A DNA stretch of 64,000 bases, from positions 5,908,501 to 5,972,500 of the forward strand of contig NC_019676.1 of the NCBI RefSeq assembly GCF_000316625.1, written 5' to 3'. This document shows, piece by piece, positions 1-9,783 of the stretch. Source of the stretch: Nostoc sp. PCC 7107 (GTDB taxonomy: Bacteria; Cyanobacteriota; Cyanobacteriia; Cyanobacteriales; Nostocaceae). The position numbers and the translations under genes are program-made. How positions within the stretch are numbered: position 1 is the first letter of the stretch; the number at the start of each line of letters is the position of its first letter. The notes below the pieces were generated by a model. That model was not told the origin of the DNA and did no database searches. It saw only the letters and a program-made list of their open reading frames with translations.

Positions 1-99
1 AGTGGTACCAAAGGGGTGCTACAAGTTTGGCATGACTGCTTTCCTTTAGGATTTAGGGGATTTGGACAATCGGGATTTAAGCAGCAGATCATTATCTGA
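1..99 (+). CDS. Possible C-terminal tail of a gene cut by the window edge
   Basis: An open frame runs from base 1 to a TGA at 97-99 and would encode about 32 residues containing the string VWHDCFPLGFRGFGQSG. It has no start inside the window. The composition looks protein-like but it is too short to recognise a family, so it could be chance. The next gene on this side is on the other strand. Confidence 0.25.
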   Translation, partial: SGTKGVLQVWHDCFPLGFRGFGQSGFKQQIII

Positions 100-379
100 C
101 AGGCGCAACTGCATAAAAATTTTTACTAAATTAACCCCGATATTTCCCTAGATTATGATTGACTCTCACGTATTGATGGTAGATCCCGCAGGTAATGGGG
201 AGTGGGGAATCAATTATATAGTCAATTTTGGTAAATGCTCATAAGTTTTCCTCAATGCTGGAAAACGAAGAGAGTCATCAGCTGAATTTTATCGATTATA
301 GCAGCTAGGCAAAAGTAGCAGACAGGTTAAGAGTGTCATTAGTCAAGACAAATGACTAATGACTCATGACTAATAATAA

Positions 380-805
380 CTAAGGCTTTTGTGTGGCGAT
401 CGCTAATTTTGCCCCCTGGACTTGTCTAACTTGATCCATCACTGCCACTACTTTACCGTGGGTGACTGTTGCATCAGCATTCACAATTACTAATGCTTCT
501 TGGTTATCGCCTACCAAGGTACGCAATTGTTCGGCTAAACCTTCAACAGTGGTTGGTTGACGGTTGACACTTACTACTCCATCTTGATCGACTGTGACAG
601 TAATTTTCGCTGGAACTTGCTGCTGTTTGGCTGTCGCCGCTTTGGGCAAGTTGACGGGTAAACCTTCTGAGCGAGTTAAAAATAACGTTGACATAATAAA
701 AAATGTCAAAATCGCAAATATCACATCAATCATCGGTACAATGTTAATTTGCGGTGGTAAATCCGGCTCATCTTGTAGACGCATAGGTTCTGTCTCCTCG
801 TTCAT
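380..805 (-). CDS. exbD: ExbD/TolR-family biopolymer transport protein
   Basis: A 141-residue protein with the ExbD/TolR layout: a short cytoplasmic tail, one membrane helix at about residues 24-44 (NIVPMIDVIFAILTFFIMST, with the family's key Asp in PMIDV), then a periplasmic domain. In the family, ExbB and ExbD form a proton-driven motor in the inner membrane that powers TonB-dependent uptake or envelope functions. It follows the ExbB gene on the same strand and overlaps its 3' end by about 38 bases, so the two are translationally coupled. A second possible start lies at 784 (MRLQDEPD). No tonB gene is visible next to the pair, so the partner is unknown. Confidence 0.93.
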   Translation of the reverse strand: MNEETEPMRLQDEPDLPPQINIVPMIDVIFAILTFFIMSTLFLTRSEGLPVNLPKAATAKQQQVPAKITVTVDQDGVVSVNRQPTTVEGLAEQLRTLVGDNQEALVIVNADATVTHGKVVAVMDQVRQVQGAKLAIATQKP

Positions 806-1421
806 AGCGGCGGCGATAGAGCAGTTCTAATTGTCCACCATATTCTTGTATTGCGGCAATCTGGCGTTGATATAACCCGCGAAAGGTATTAGCAAATAAA
901 AGTGTAAAAATAGCTACGACTAATCCTGAAGCTGTAGAAACTAGCGCTTCACTAATACCTGCGGTAACTCCTGTGGTCTGTGTCCCGCCTACATCACCCA
1001 AGTTTAATGATGCGAAAGAAGCAATCAAACCCAAAACAGTACCCAGTAGGCCTAAAAGTGGTGCAAGACCAATAATTGTGTCAAATATATTTTGAAAACG
1101 TTTGAGAACCGGGATTTCGGCTTGCGCTTCACTTTCTAAAGCGAGACGAAATTCTTCTGGGTTTGGTTCTTCTAGTTGCAGCGCCGCTAAAAAAATCCTT
1201 GTCATCGGCAAATCTGCATTCTTTTGCAATTTATCCAACGCGCCAACAACATTATCGAGGCGGTAGAGATTCAATACTTCTCTGACTACGCGATTTTGCC
1301 GAGTATTGATGCGATACCAAAAGCGGACTCGCTCGATAATTAAGGCAATTCCTACCACACTAAACACCAGCAGGGGCCACATGACCACGCCGCCTGCTTG
1401 AAACAGCTGATTCATGAACAT
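768..1421 (-). CDS. exbB: ExbB/TolQ/MotA-family proton channel protein
   Basis: A 217-residue protein with three predicted membrane helices: one near residues 9-29 and two in the conserved core, around PLLGLLGTVLGLIASF and ALVSTASGLVVAIFTLLF. These strings are the hallmark of the MotA/TolQ/ExbB channel domain. Known family role: a pentameric proton channel surrounding ExbD helices in the inner membrane. It is the first gene of a two-gene unit with ExbD. The length matches TolQ/ExbB proteins. Whether it serves TonB receptors or another envelope process cannot be told from the sequence. Confidence 0.93.
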   Translation of the reverse strand: MFMNQLFQAGGVVMWPLLVFSVVGIALIIERVRFWYRINTRQNRVVREVLNLYRLDNVVGALDKLQKNADLPMTRIFLAALQLEEPNPEEFRLALESEAQAEIPVLKRFQNIFDTIIGLAPLLGLLGTVLGLIASFASLNLGDVGGTQTTGVTAGISEALVSTASGLVVAIFTLLFANTFRGLYQRQIAAIQEYGGQLELLYRRRYERGDRTYASTR

Positions 1422-1843
1422 GTAATATCTCTAGGAACTAAAATGGACAGCGTTACAGTTAGACTAGCAGTTTACGGTACTAAATGATATATCTTATCAA
1501 TAAGCGATATAAAAAATACATAGCTATGTCAAGTTAAATTTATTTTTGATGACATGATTAATCGTCCTCTTTCAAAGTTTGAGTAGCTCAAGTTGTTACC
1601 AATTAAGTACTTACCTAGGCAGACATTGGCGAGAGGTTAACTAAGGTATGTTTAGCTTGATTGCCTGATTTAACCTACAGACCGTTTTATCAGAACTCAT
1701 TAACTAATAAGAAATTGCAATAAATCAAAGCAGGTGTTGACTTGAAGTAAAAAAAAATACATCATTTAAGGTTTCCTATTCCCGCATTGTCTCATAGACT
1801 AGGGGCAGCAACCTTATTCAAAACTGGCTGAGGAAAGTGGAAA
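1422..1843. other. Divergent intergenic region
   Basis: About 420 bases between the divergent exbB and mgtE genes. It is AT-rich and must hold both promoters. I see no RNA gene and no clear M-box-type riboswitch ahead of mgtE. The only clear signal is the Shine-Dalgarno GAGGAAAG at 1830-1837, which supports a TTG start at 1844. Confidence 0.6.
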
Positions 1844-3244
1844 TTGACTGAGACGAACAACTTAAACTCTTCCTTCCCGGATGTTTCCCGTAGAGAATTA
1901 CGCGATTTGGTGCGGACTCAATTGCAAATGCTGCTAGAATCAGCCGATTTACAAGCAGCAAAAGCGATTCTTGTACCTGTACAACCTGCGGACATTGCTG
2001 AAGCTATTGAAGGTTTACCCGAAGCAATGCACGCTCTGGCTTTTCGTTTGCTTTCTAAGGATGAGGCGATCGCAGTTTATGAATATCTAGACTATAGCGT
2101 ACAAGAACGGCTGATTGAAGAATTAAAAAGTCAAGAAGTCCGAGATATTGTCGATCAAATGTCCTCGGATGACAGGGCTAGGTTATTTGATGAGTTACCT
2201 GCAAAAGTTGTCAATCGTTTACTAGAACAATTAAGTCCTGTAGAACGTCAAGCGACAGCTTTGCTGTTGGGTTATGAACCTAATACAGCCGGGCGAATTA
2301 TGACTCTAGAGTTTATTTCCCTGAAAGAAAATATTACAGTCACTCAGGCTCTAGAGCGAATTCGTCGTTTGGCTAGTGCCAGTGAAATCATTTATTATCT
2401 TTATGTCACCGATGCAGATAGAAGGTTAACAGGAATTGTATCTTTGCGAGATGTGGTAACATCTCAGCCAGAACAAATCATTGGTGAAATTATGACCCGT
2501 GATGTGGTATTTGTTCGCACAGATACAGACCAAGAAGAAGTAGCGAGAATAATTCAAAGATATGACTTTTTAGCTGTGCCTGTAGTAGATAAACAACAGC
2601 TTTTAGTGGGAATTGTCACAGTCGATGATGTCATTGATATTTTAGAAGAAGAAACCACCAAAGATATTTACGCTTTAGGTGGTGGTGTGCAGTCGAGTGG
2701 CGATAATTATTTCCAAATGAATTTAATGGAAGTAGCGCGTAAACGAGTGCTATGGTTATTTGTTTTATTAATCACTAATACGGTTACAGGCACAATTATT
2801 AAATCTCAAGAAGATATTTTAACCAAAGTAGTCACACTAACAGCCTTTATTCCTTTATTAACAGGGACTGGTGGTAACGTTGGCGCTCAATCTTCTACAG
2901 TAGTGATACGCGGGATGAACACAGATGAAATTCGTTCCCTTGGGCCATTGCAAGTAATTGGCAGAGAAGCGATCGCTGGTTTATTGTTAGGTGGTATGTT
3001 GGGGATAGTAGCTACAGTCTGGGCTTACTTTTTGCAAGGACGAATTGAAGTGGCGATCGCAGTCGGTAGTAGTTTAGTAGCAATTTCCATCTTAGCTTCT
3101 GTCTCTGGTTCCGCACTGCCATTTTTATTCCGGATGTTGCGCTTAGACCCAGCTTTAATGTCAGCACCATTTATCACTACAGCCGTCGATGTCTTAGGCG
3201 TTTTAATTTATTTCAATTTGGCACGGGTAATTTTAAAGTTGTAG
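1844..3244 (+). CDS. mgtE: MgtE-type magnesium transporter
   Basis: A 466-residue MgtE homologue. The N-terminal helical domain (about 20-130, including LFDELP and VNRLLEQL motifs) is followed by two CBS domains (about 140-265) that in the family sense cytosolic magnesium and gate the pore. Five membrane helices follow from about residue 298, with the pore signature TGTGGNVGAQSSTVVIRG near 340-357. It begins with TTG, chosen because GAGGAAAG lies 6-7 bases upstream and no ATG fits the conserved N-terminus. It stands alone, divergent from exbBD. Confidence 0.95.
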   Translation: MTETNNLNSSFPDVSRRELRDLVRTQLQMLLESADLQAAKAILVPVQPADIAEAIEGLPEAMHALAFRLLSKDEAIAVYEYLDYSVQERLIEELKSQEVRDIVDQMSSDDRARLFDELPAKVVNRLLEQLSPVERQATALLLGYEPNTAGRIMTLEFISLKENITVTQALERIRRLASASEIIYYLYVTDADRRLTGIVSLRDVVTSQPEQIIGEIMTRDVVFVRTDTDQEEVARIIQRYDFLAVPVVDKQQLLVGIVTVDDVIDILEEETTKDIYALGGGVQSSGDNYFQMNLMEVARKRVLWLFVLLITNTVTGTIIKSQEDILTKVVTLTAFIPLLTGTGGNVGAQSSTVVIRGMNTDEIRSLGPLQVIGREAIAGLLLGGMLGIVATVWAYFLQGRIEVAIAVGSSLVAISILASVSGSALPFLFRMLRLDPALMSAPFITTAVDVLGVLIYFNLARVILKL

Positions 3245-3345
3245 ACATTGCCATATCAACTACTCAAACATGAAACTTTTGATTCTCTCTGCGCCTTTGC
3301 GTCTCTGCGTGAGCAAATTCATCCCGCATTTATCAATTCCCCAAA

Positions 3346-3639
3346 CTACTTAACTTCAAACCCCCGCAAACCTTCTGGTTCCTCATACTCAGTCACCACC
3401 TCCTGCACTATCGCCGCAGGTGGGACAGAGTGACACCAACGAATCATTTCCTCCACAACCACCCGCGCCCCTTCAAATACCGCTTCGACCCGGCTATCAG
3501 GAAGATTTCGTACCCAACCAGTTAAACCCAACTGGCTGGCGGTATCAACTGTTGCATAGCGATAGCCCACTCCTTGAACTCGGCCAGAAATTAAGACATG
3601 GGCGCGAATTATTTCTGGTAGTTGTGCTGAATCTTGCAT
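3346..3639 (-). CDS. acyP: Acylphosphatase
   Basis: A 97-residue protein with the acylphosphatase signature VSGRVQGVGYRYATVDTA near residues 16-33 (the catalytic Arg is in GRVQGVGYR) and GWVRNLPDSRVEAVFEG at about 41-57, which contains the conserved Asn. The family hydrolyses carboxyl-phosphate bonds in the cytosol. The length is normal. It is convergent with mgtE. The 3' flank on the plus strand carries a common Nostoc intergenic string (GCGTCTCTGCGTGAG). Confidence 0.93.
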   Translation of the reverse strand: MQDSAQLPEIIRAHVLISGRVQGVGYRYATVDTASQLGLTGWVRNLPDSRVEAVFEGARVVVEEMIRWCHSVPPAAIVQEVVTEYEEPEGLRGFEVK

Positions 3640-3880
3640 AAACTGGTGAATTCTTTACGATTTCCAGTCTACCTGTTATGTGAATCTAGAACAAAATTTT
3701 AATTGCACACTCAAGTTTTGGTGGTTCAGTTTTTTCGCAAATGCAACTGCTGTAATAGTAGCCGAAGATAATGATAAATTATTGTTTGTACATCCTCATA
3801 ATCAGCGGATGTCTGCATCCCTAATTACAGATCACCATCTATCAATCTGTTAATTTTAGAATTTGAATTCTGCCTTACTT

Positions 3881-4255
3881 ATGTCTAATTTACCACCTTT
3901 AAATCCCGATACAATTTGGGGAATCCTCAAGGATCAAATTGATGACGCTACGGTCAATCAGTTAGTCTGGTACTATTTAGGATATCGCTATAACTCCACA
4001 ACAAATAAATGGGAAAGTAACGAAGTTATCCTCGAATGGCGAGATGAATACCCAGAACCGCCTAATTTTCTCGAAAGTCGTCCTGCAACCATGAAGTTAA
4101 CTCGTTCTATCCCCAAAGAATATAAACAGATTGTCAAAGAAAAATTGGGTTTTAAAGGTTATAAAATTGGGGAATTTACGCCCAGAGAAACACGCAGAGC
4201 CACAGCCGCTAATTGGTTGTTAAGTTATTGGCAGCAACAAAATCCAGAATTATAG
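3881..4255 (+). CDS. Conserved hypothetical cyanobacterial protein
   Basis: A protein of about 124 residues starting MSNLPPLNPDTIWGILKDQ. I recognise no functional domain. It is rich in Trp and charged residues, has no membrane helix or signal peptide, and looks like a small soluble protein with a Trp-rich middle (WYYLGYR, NKWESNE, EWRDEYPEPP). A TTG at 3863 would add six residues, but the ATG at 3881 is preferred. A strong inverted repeat 80 bases downstream looks like its terminator. No neighbour suggests a pathway. Confidence 0.7.
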   Translation: MSNLPPLNPDTIWGILKDQIDDATVNQLVWYYLGYRYNSTTNKWESNEVILEWRDEYPEPPNFLESRPATMKLTRSIPKEYKQIVKEKLGFKGYKIGEFTPRETRRATAANWLLSYWQQQNPEL

Positions 4256-4337
4256 TTATTTGAGAGGTTTAAAATATTCAATAAATCTTGAGTATTTAGG
4301 CTGAAGTCATAACGCAATGCCATGTAACTGCTCTAGC

Positions 4338-4379
4338 AATATTCAGTTGATATGAAAATATTTCAACTGAATATTATTT
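4338..4379 (+). terminator. Stem-loop terminator after the small hypothetical gene
   Basis: A perfect 13-bp inverted repeat (AATATTCAGTTGA at 4338-4350, its complement at 4363-4375) with a 12-base loop, followed by TTTT. It lies 83 bases after the gene at 3881-4255. The stem is AT-rich, so it is a moderate terminator or a small palindromic repeat. Confidence 0.55.
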
Positions 4380-4457
4380 TTGAAAAATCATATATAAAAT
4401 TATTTTCATTTATTTTAGAAAATCTATCGCCTGAAGGTAGATAGTTAATTATTGCCA

Positions 4458-4602
4458 AATATTCAGTAATTTTCGTAATTATCCTGCAAAAAACACCCAT
4501 TTAGATATTATCTAGTATATCTATAGATAGAGGAAGTGATTGTTTAATTATTTCTGTAGACCGATTTGCAAATTGATTAATAATTACGAAAATACTGATA
4601 TT
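4458..4602. repeat. Long-range inverted repeat upstream of the GH13 gene
   Basis: Two arms of about 23-25 bases (TTTTCGTAATTAT core at 4458-4482, complement at 4580-4602) face each other across about 97 bases. The pair ends 25 bases before the GH13 start codon. It could be a small MITE-like insertion or a regulatory structure. Apart from this and the terminator, the 370-base gap holds no gene. Confidence 0.5.
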
Positions 4603-4627
4603 CGCTTTATATACTTGAAAAATTTTT

Positions 4628-6286
4628 ATGGCTAATTCCATTGAATTTACTTTATTTGCCCCTTATAACAAAGGCGCTGCATTAATTGCTTCTTTTTCTG
4701 ATTGGCAAGAAATTTCAATGAAAAAAGGAGAAGATGGCTATTTTCGCACAACTGTAGAATTAGAAGATGGTGTTTATCAATATAAATTCCGTGTTCAGTC
4801 CAAATCATGGTTCTTTGAAGCAGATCAATGGGTAGAGGTAACAGATCCCTATGCAACTGATATTGACGAATTAGGCAGTAAAGATAATAGTGTAATCCGC
4901 ATTAAAGATGGAAAAAAAATTGTTGATACTTACGTCTGGCATCATGATGATAAATCCTTACCAGCAGACCATGAATTAGTTATTTATGAATTACATGTTG
5001 GGGATTTTTCTGGTGGTGAAGATGACCCTTATGCTAGAGGTAAATATAAACACGTTATTGAAAAGTTAGATTATTTATGTGAGTTAGGAATTAACGCGAT
5101 TGAGTTACTACCAGTTAAAGAATATCCTGGTGATCATAGTTGGGGTTATAATCCACGTTATTTTTTCGCAACTGAATCGAGTTATGGTTCTACAGAAGGG
5201 TTAAAGCAACTCATAGATGAATGCCATAACCGGGGTATTCGGGTGATTATGGATGGGATTTATAATCACTCAGAATCTTCTAGTCCCTTAACTCAAATAG
5301 ATCATGATTATTGGTATCACCATGCGCCCCGTGACCCTGATAATAGCTGGGGGCCAGAATTTAATTATGAGTTATACGATGAAAATTTAGAGACTTATCC
5401 CGCACGCAAATTTATTGGTGATACAGTCCGTTTTTGGGTGCAAGAATATCATATAGATGGCATTCGCTACGATGCAGCTAGACAAATAGCAAATTATGAT
5501 TTCATGCACTGGATAGTCCAAGAAGCGAAAAAAACTGCTGGTGCTAAACCTTTTTATAATGTTGCTGAACACATCCCAGAAACTACTAGTATTACCAATA
5601 TTGATGGGCCGATGGATGGCTGTTGGCATGATAGTTTTATGCACACAGTCACAGCACATATTTGCGGTGATAGGTTTGATTTAGAAAACCTCAAGGATGT
5701 GATTGATCCGAAACGTCAAGGTTTCATGGGTGCGACTAATGTTGTTAATTATCTTACCAACCATGACCATAATCGCGTGATAGTTGAGTTAGGTAATCGA
5801 AACATTTTCGATGAAGAAGCTTTTAGGCGCATTAAATTAGGTGTGGCTATTTTGATGACGGCTGTTGGTGTACCTTTGGTATGGATGGGACAAGAGTTTG
5901 GCGAATACAAACCTAAAACACCAGAATCATCAAAAATTGATTGGACACTACTAGGTAATGATTTAAATCGGAGTTTATTTGATTACTACAAAGGCTTGAT
6001 TCATTTACGGAAAAATAGTCATGCCTTATACACCGAAAATATTGATTTTATCCATGAAAACCCTGAAGCTAAGGTAGTGGCTTATAGCCGTTGGAATGAT
6101 GAAGGTTCCCGTGTAGTTGTAGTAGCCAATTTTTCCGAAAACTTTTTAGGCGGCTATCATGTGCCTAACTTTCCTTGTGGCGGTACTTGGCATGAGTGGA
6201 CTGCTAATTATGATGTTGAGGCTGGCGATGATGGGATTATAACTGATCTTGGCCCTTATGAAGCTAAAGTATTCGTTTGGCAATAA
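4628..6286 (+). CDS. GH13 alpha-amylase-family glycosidase with N-terminal CBM48-like domain
   Basis: A 552-residue protein. Residues about 1-95 form an isoamylase/CBM48-like beta-sandwich. The GH13 barrel follows, with region I near GIRVIMDGIYNH (about 210), the nucleophile Asp in GIRYDAAR (about 282), the likely acid/base Glu in NVAEHIPE (about 314) and TNHDHNR (about 378) as the third carboxylate region. A C-terminal all-beta domain ends the protein. It should act on alpha-glucans such as glycogen. The domain order resembles branching, debranching or trehalohydrolase enzymes, but the exact reaction cannot be fixed. No signal peptide is seen. It is followed by a strong terminator. Confidence 0.9.
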   Translation: MANSIEFTLFAPYNKGAALIASFSDWQEISMKKGEDGYFRTTVELEDGVYQYKFRVQSKSWFFEADQWVEVTDPYATDIDELGSKDNSVIRIKDGKKIVDTYVWHHDDKSLPADHELVIYELHVGDFSGGEDDPYARGKYKHVIEKLDYLCELGINAIELLPVKEYPGDHSWGYNPRYFFATESSYGSTEGLKQLIDECHNRGIRVIMDGIYNHSESSSPLTQIDHDYWYHHAPRDPDNSWGPEFNYELYDENLETYPARKFIGDTVRFWVQEYHIDGIRYDAARQIANYDFMHWIVQEAKKTAGAKPFYNVAEHIPETTSITNIDGPMDGCWHDSFMHTVTAHICGDRFDLENLKDVIDPKRQGFMGATNVVNYLTNHDHNRVIVELGNRNIFDEEAFRRIKLGVAILMTAVGVPLVWMGQEFGEYKPKTPESSKIDWTLLGNDLNRSLFDYYKGLIHLRKNSHALYTENIDFIHENPEAKVVAYSRWNDEGSRVVVVANFSENFLGGYHVPNFPCGGTWHEWTANYDVEAGDDGIITDLGPYEAKVFVWQ

Positions 6287-6330
6287 CAGGATTCTCTGAC
6301 ATTGAGTTAGGCAGATTATAACGCAGTCAA

Positions 6331-6358
6331 GGGGGCTATATTTGCCCCCTTTTTATTT
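6331..6358 (+). terminator. Rho-independent terminator of the GH13 gene
   Basis: GGGGGC at 6331-6336 pairs with GCCCCC at 6344-6349 across a 7-base loop, followed by TTTTTATTT. It lies about 45 bases after the GH13 stop codon. Confidence 0.85.
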
Positions 6359-6545
6359 GTGATTAGATAGTGGGCGATCGCCAGCAATTATTCTCCTCCA
6401 CAAGTACAATTAAACTATCAATAGACTCAGGAATAAAGTCTGTTTAAATAAAAATCCATGAATTGATTGTTGTGCTTTTGACCTAAAATGTGTATATTAC
6501 TTTTCACTCCAGCAACGAGATCACCAAAATCTCCAGAGTCTCTCC

Positions 6546-7589
6546 ATGCACAATAAATTATCTAATACTAACATTAAAAGTTCTCACATCTTATTAACGC
6601 CTCACGACGTTAAAACAAGATTGCCAATCACTAAATCGGCAGAACATACAGTTTTAAACTATAGAGAAGAACTAGAACATATTTTAGATTTTCAGGATAG
6701 TAGAAAATTTATTGTAGTTGGGCCTTGTTCTATCCACGACACAAAAGCAGCGATAGAATATGCTGAGAAATTAAAAATATTAGCTGATAAAGTCAAAGAT
6801 AAACTCTTATTAGTTATGCGAGTTTACTTTGAAAAACCTAGAACAACAGTAGGCTGGAAAGGCTTAATTAATGACCCTGATATGGATGATTCTTTCCATG
6901 TAGAGAAAGGCTTATTAACTGCCAGAAGCTTGCTATTAAAAATTACAGAATTAGAATTACCCGCTGGTACAGAAGCCTTAGATCCCATCATCCCGCAATA
7001 TATCAGTGAACTAATTACATGGTCAGCCATTGGGGCAAGAACCACAGAATCACAAACGCACCGGGAAATGTCTAGCGGACTTTCTATGCCCGTAGGTTTT
7101 AAAAATGGCACTGATGGGAATATTCAAGTAGCTTTAAATGCACTCCACTCAGCTAAAAGTCCTCATAACTTTTTAGGGATTAATAATAAAGGACAAGTCA
7201 GTGTTTTTCAAACGAAAGGGAATCCCTACGGTCATGTGATTTTACGTGGTGGAAATCAGCCTAATTACGATGCTGCTAATGTCAAATTAGTAGAAGACAA
7301 ATTAAAAGAGTCTAATTTACCCCCAAGAATTGTGATTGACTGTAGTCATGGCAATACTAATAAAGACTACAAATTACAGTCTCAAGTATTTGAAGATGTG
7401 ATTCAACAAATCGTTGATGGTAATACTTCAATAGTGGGGATGATGTTGGAATCGCATTTATATGAAGGCAATCAACCATTAAATTGCCAGCCAGAAGAAT
7501 TAAAGTATGGGGTTTCTGTAACCGATAAATGTATTGGTTGGGAAGAAACAGAAAAAATTATTTTGGCAGCCCATGAAAAATTGAGGTAG
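6546..7589 (+). CDS. 3-deoxy-7-phosphoheptulonate (DAHP) synthase, type I (AroFGH family)
   Basis: A 347-residue type I DAHP synthase, the first enzyme of the shikimate pathway, which condenses phosphoenolpyruvate and erythrose 4-phosphate. Visible motifs are VVGPCSIHD (about 58), MRVYFEKPRTTVGWKG (about 91), PAGTEALDP (about 137), GARTTESQTHREMSSGLSMPVGFKNGTDG (first part near 161) and DCSHGNTNKD (about 265), which together hold the PEP and metal ligands. The length matches the Phe/Tyr-regulated AroF/AroG group, so feedback control is likely, but which amino acid regulates it is not readable. It stands alone. Confidence 0.94.
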   Translation: MHNKLSNTNIKSSHILLTPHDVKTRLPITKSAEHTVLNYREELEHILDFQDSRKFIVVGPCSIHDTKAAIEYAEKLKILADKVKDKLLLVMRVYFEKPRTTVGWKGLINDPDMDDSFHVEKGLLTARSLLLKITELELPAGTEALDPIIPQYISELITWSAIGARTTESQTHREMSSGLSMPVGFKNGTDGNIQVALNALHSAKSPHNFLGINNKGQVSVFQTKGNPYGHVILRGGNQPNYDAANVKLVEDKLKESNLPPRIVIDCSHGNTNKDYKLQSQVFEDVIQQIVDGNTSIVGMMLESHLYEGNQPLNCQPEELKYGVSVTDKCIGWEETEKIILAAHEKLR

Positions 7590-7592
7590 TAG

Positions 7593-7619
7593 TAGAGACG
7601 TTGCATTGCAACGTCTCTA
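7593..7619. repeat. Palindrome between convergent genes (terminator-like)
   Basis: A 12-bp perfect stem (TAGAGACGTTGC with its complement) and a 3-base loop fill the short gap between the convergent DAHP synthase and cphA2 genes. A related string (GAGACGTTGTATACAATGTC) occurs near 24532, so this is a dispersed palindromic family probably working as a bidirectional terminator. Confidence 0.6.
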
Positions 7620-7627
7620 GATTAGTT

Positions 7628-9538
7628 TTACATAATCGTGCTAATTTCTTTCAAATAAACTCTGGTAAATGGTTCATCTTCTCCCAAGGTATAGTCTTCA
7701 ATCAATCCCTTGCGTTTGATTGAAATATCATTGCCTTTTTTAATTACTACTGTAGAACCATCAACCAAATCACGCACTAACATCATTTCGGTTTCAGTGG
7801 GGTTATCTAAAATGACAATGTTGCTACCTTGATAGAACATTCCCTCTGTGTTCAAAGTCTCTGATTCATACTCAGCAATTAACAAATCTAGTTTGGGATT
7901 CCGCAGCAAACTTTGGAGATTACTGTTGTAATCTGGGCGAAGAACTTTTTGTGAGCGATTAACAAAAACAGCTTCACGACAAACAGCGCCTATTGTCCAT
8001 TCAGGATGTTGTAATAAAATATGGTCAATTGTTGTTTGTAGTTCCTGAACGGAGATTTTGTTAAAGGTGATAGTGGGAATTCTGGCATCAATACCCGACG
8101 CAAAAAACGTTTCGAGGATGCGGGATGGAACATCAACGCTTTCACCCACGGCTGGGTTGAGGTGCATTAAAATACCTGGTGCGGCATTAATTTCCAAGAT
8201 AGCAAAGTTACCCTGTTTCCAAGACTCCGCTAAATCTTCGGTAATCACATCAATACCCAGACAAGTTAGGCGAAAATGTTGGGCAATGTCTTGAGCCAGG
8301 ATAATATTATCATCATGAATTGTATGGGTGGCATTGATACTCACGCCACCAGCAGAAAGATTGGCAACTTTCCGCAAGTAGATAGTCCGACTTTTTTCGA
8401 GAATACTCTTCAAAGACAGACGCTGTTCTTCTAGATACAACTCCATCGCCTCATCAATTTGAATTTTGCTCATTGCTGAGGTGGGTGAATCTAAACGTTC
8501 AGGTTTGCGATTTTCTTGACGAATTAATTCGTTAATGCTGGAGTAACCATCACCTGTTATTGATGCTGGACGGCGTTCTGTGGCGGCGACAAATTTGCCG
8601 TTAACACACAGTAAGCGAAAATCTTTACCAGCAATGCTTTTTTCGACAATTATGCGTGTGGATTGATTGTCGGGAATTGCAGCAAAGGCGCGACCGTAAG
8701 CAGATTCTAACTCGTAGGAGTCTTGTACTTCGGCGGTGACACCTATTCCTTTGTGACCAACAACAGGTTTTACCGCTACTGGGTAGCCAATTTCTCTAGC
8801 CACTATCAAGGCTTCCTTTTCACTAGTGACAATTTCACCTTTGGGAACTGGAAAGCCTAAATTACCCAAAAAGTCTTTACAATCATCTTTGCGGGTGGTG
8901 AAGTCAGAATCTATATGACTATCACAGTCAAAGGTGGTGGCGACACCACGAACTTGTTTTTTTCCCCAGCCGTATTGCATCAGTCCTTCATCCCAAAGAT
9001 AAAAGGCGGGGATACCTTTTTCGTCGGCGGTGCGTAATAAGGCGTAGACTGTGGGGCCACCATAGACAGATTCGCGGAATCTGGTTTGTAAGTTTACTAG
9101 TTGCTCATCAAAGAGAAAATCTTCGTCTTGACCGATCGCTTCAAACCAATCCCACACACAATAAATTACGGCTCTAGTTGTGCGGGGATGCAGCGATTGA
9201 ATGCTAATGCGAGTAAACTTGTCCTCTGGCTTGACATTGAAGTGGGTGAGGTGCAAATCCATTTCCAGCTTTCCCACTTCTGAGGCGGTGCGTGCAAACA
9301 AATGGGCGTAAGATTCATAAGTTTGATTGCCTATAAGGGGATAGCGATCGCTAATTTTGGCAACATAATCTTCTATGGGCAAAGGTTCTCTATACCCAGT
9401 CAGCGCCACATCAAATACTAATGCTCCTCTATCTAGATAGGGGTTCGGCCCGGCGTAATGCTGGAAGTTGAAAACATCAAACACATCTGTTCTTCTGGCA
9501 TTTACACGGACTAAATTGGTGCTTTTTTCTTGAATCAT
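7628..9538 (-). CDS. cphA2: CphA2-type short cyanophycin synthetase
   Basis: A 636-residue relative of cyanophycin synthetase. The N-terminal CphA domain (about 1-205) is followed by an ATP-grasp domain (about 215-485, with PVAVKPVVGHKGIGVTAEV as the nucleotide loop and EINAAPGILMHL near its end). Full-length CphA1 carries a Mur-ligase domain with a GTNGKTTT loop at the C-terminus; here the last 150 residues are short and contain no such loop. This matches the known CphA2 family of nitrogen-fixing cyanobacteria, described as using the beta-aspartyl-arginine dipeptide to rebuild cyanophycin with a single active site. A cyanophycinase lies about 0.9 kb away, divergent. The CphA2 assignment is strong on architecture. 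Confidence 0.88.
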   Translation of the reverse strand: MIQEKSTNLVRVNARRTDVFDVFNFQHYAGPNPYLDRGALVFDVALTGYREPLPIEDYVAKISDRYPLIGNQTYESYAHLFARTASEVGKLEMDLHLTHFNVKPEDKFTRISIQSLHPRTTRAVIYCVWDWFEAIGQDEDFLFDEQLVNLQTRFRESVYGGPTVYALLRTADEKGIPAFYLWDEGLMQYGWGKKQVRGVATTFDCDSHIDSDFTTRKDDCKDFLGNLGFPVPKGEIVTSEKEALIVAREIGYPVAVKPVVGHKGIGVTAEVQDSYELESAYGRAFAAIPDNQSTRIIVEKSIAGKDFRLLCVNGKFVAATERRPASITGDGYSSINELIRQENRKPERLDSPTSAMSKIQIDEAMELYLEEQRLSLKSILEKSRTIYLRKVANLSAGGVSINATHTIHDDNIILAQDIAQHFRLTCLGIDVITEDLAESWKQGNFAILEINAAPGILMHLNPAVGESVDVPSRILETFFASGIDARIPTITFNKISVQELQTTIDHILLQHPEWTIGAVCREAVFVNRSQKVLRPDYNSNLQSLLRNPKLDLLIAEYESETLNTEGMFYQGSNIVILDNPTETEMMLVRDLVDGSTVVIKKGNDISIKRKGLIEDYTLGEDEPFTRVYLKEISTIM

Positions 9539-9783
9539 TGATTCTCAACCTTTGCTAAACACCCTGAAGTTTCAACTTTAATTTGTGGTTGCTTAGACTC
9601 AATCAATTATTGTAGATTGATTCAATTTAACTTGGACAAGCTGTAACTTTGTCTTTGACTTTGTTAACCTCACCCTAATTGTAGTCATTAAGTATTTTCA
9701 ACTATCTCAGGGCATAATTAAATTCATCCAATATTGAAGAAAAACAATAGCATCTTACACGTAATTGGCAATGATAAAAATAT

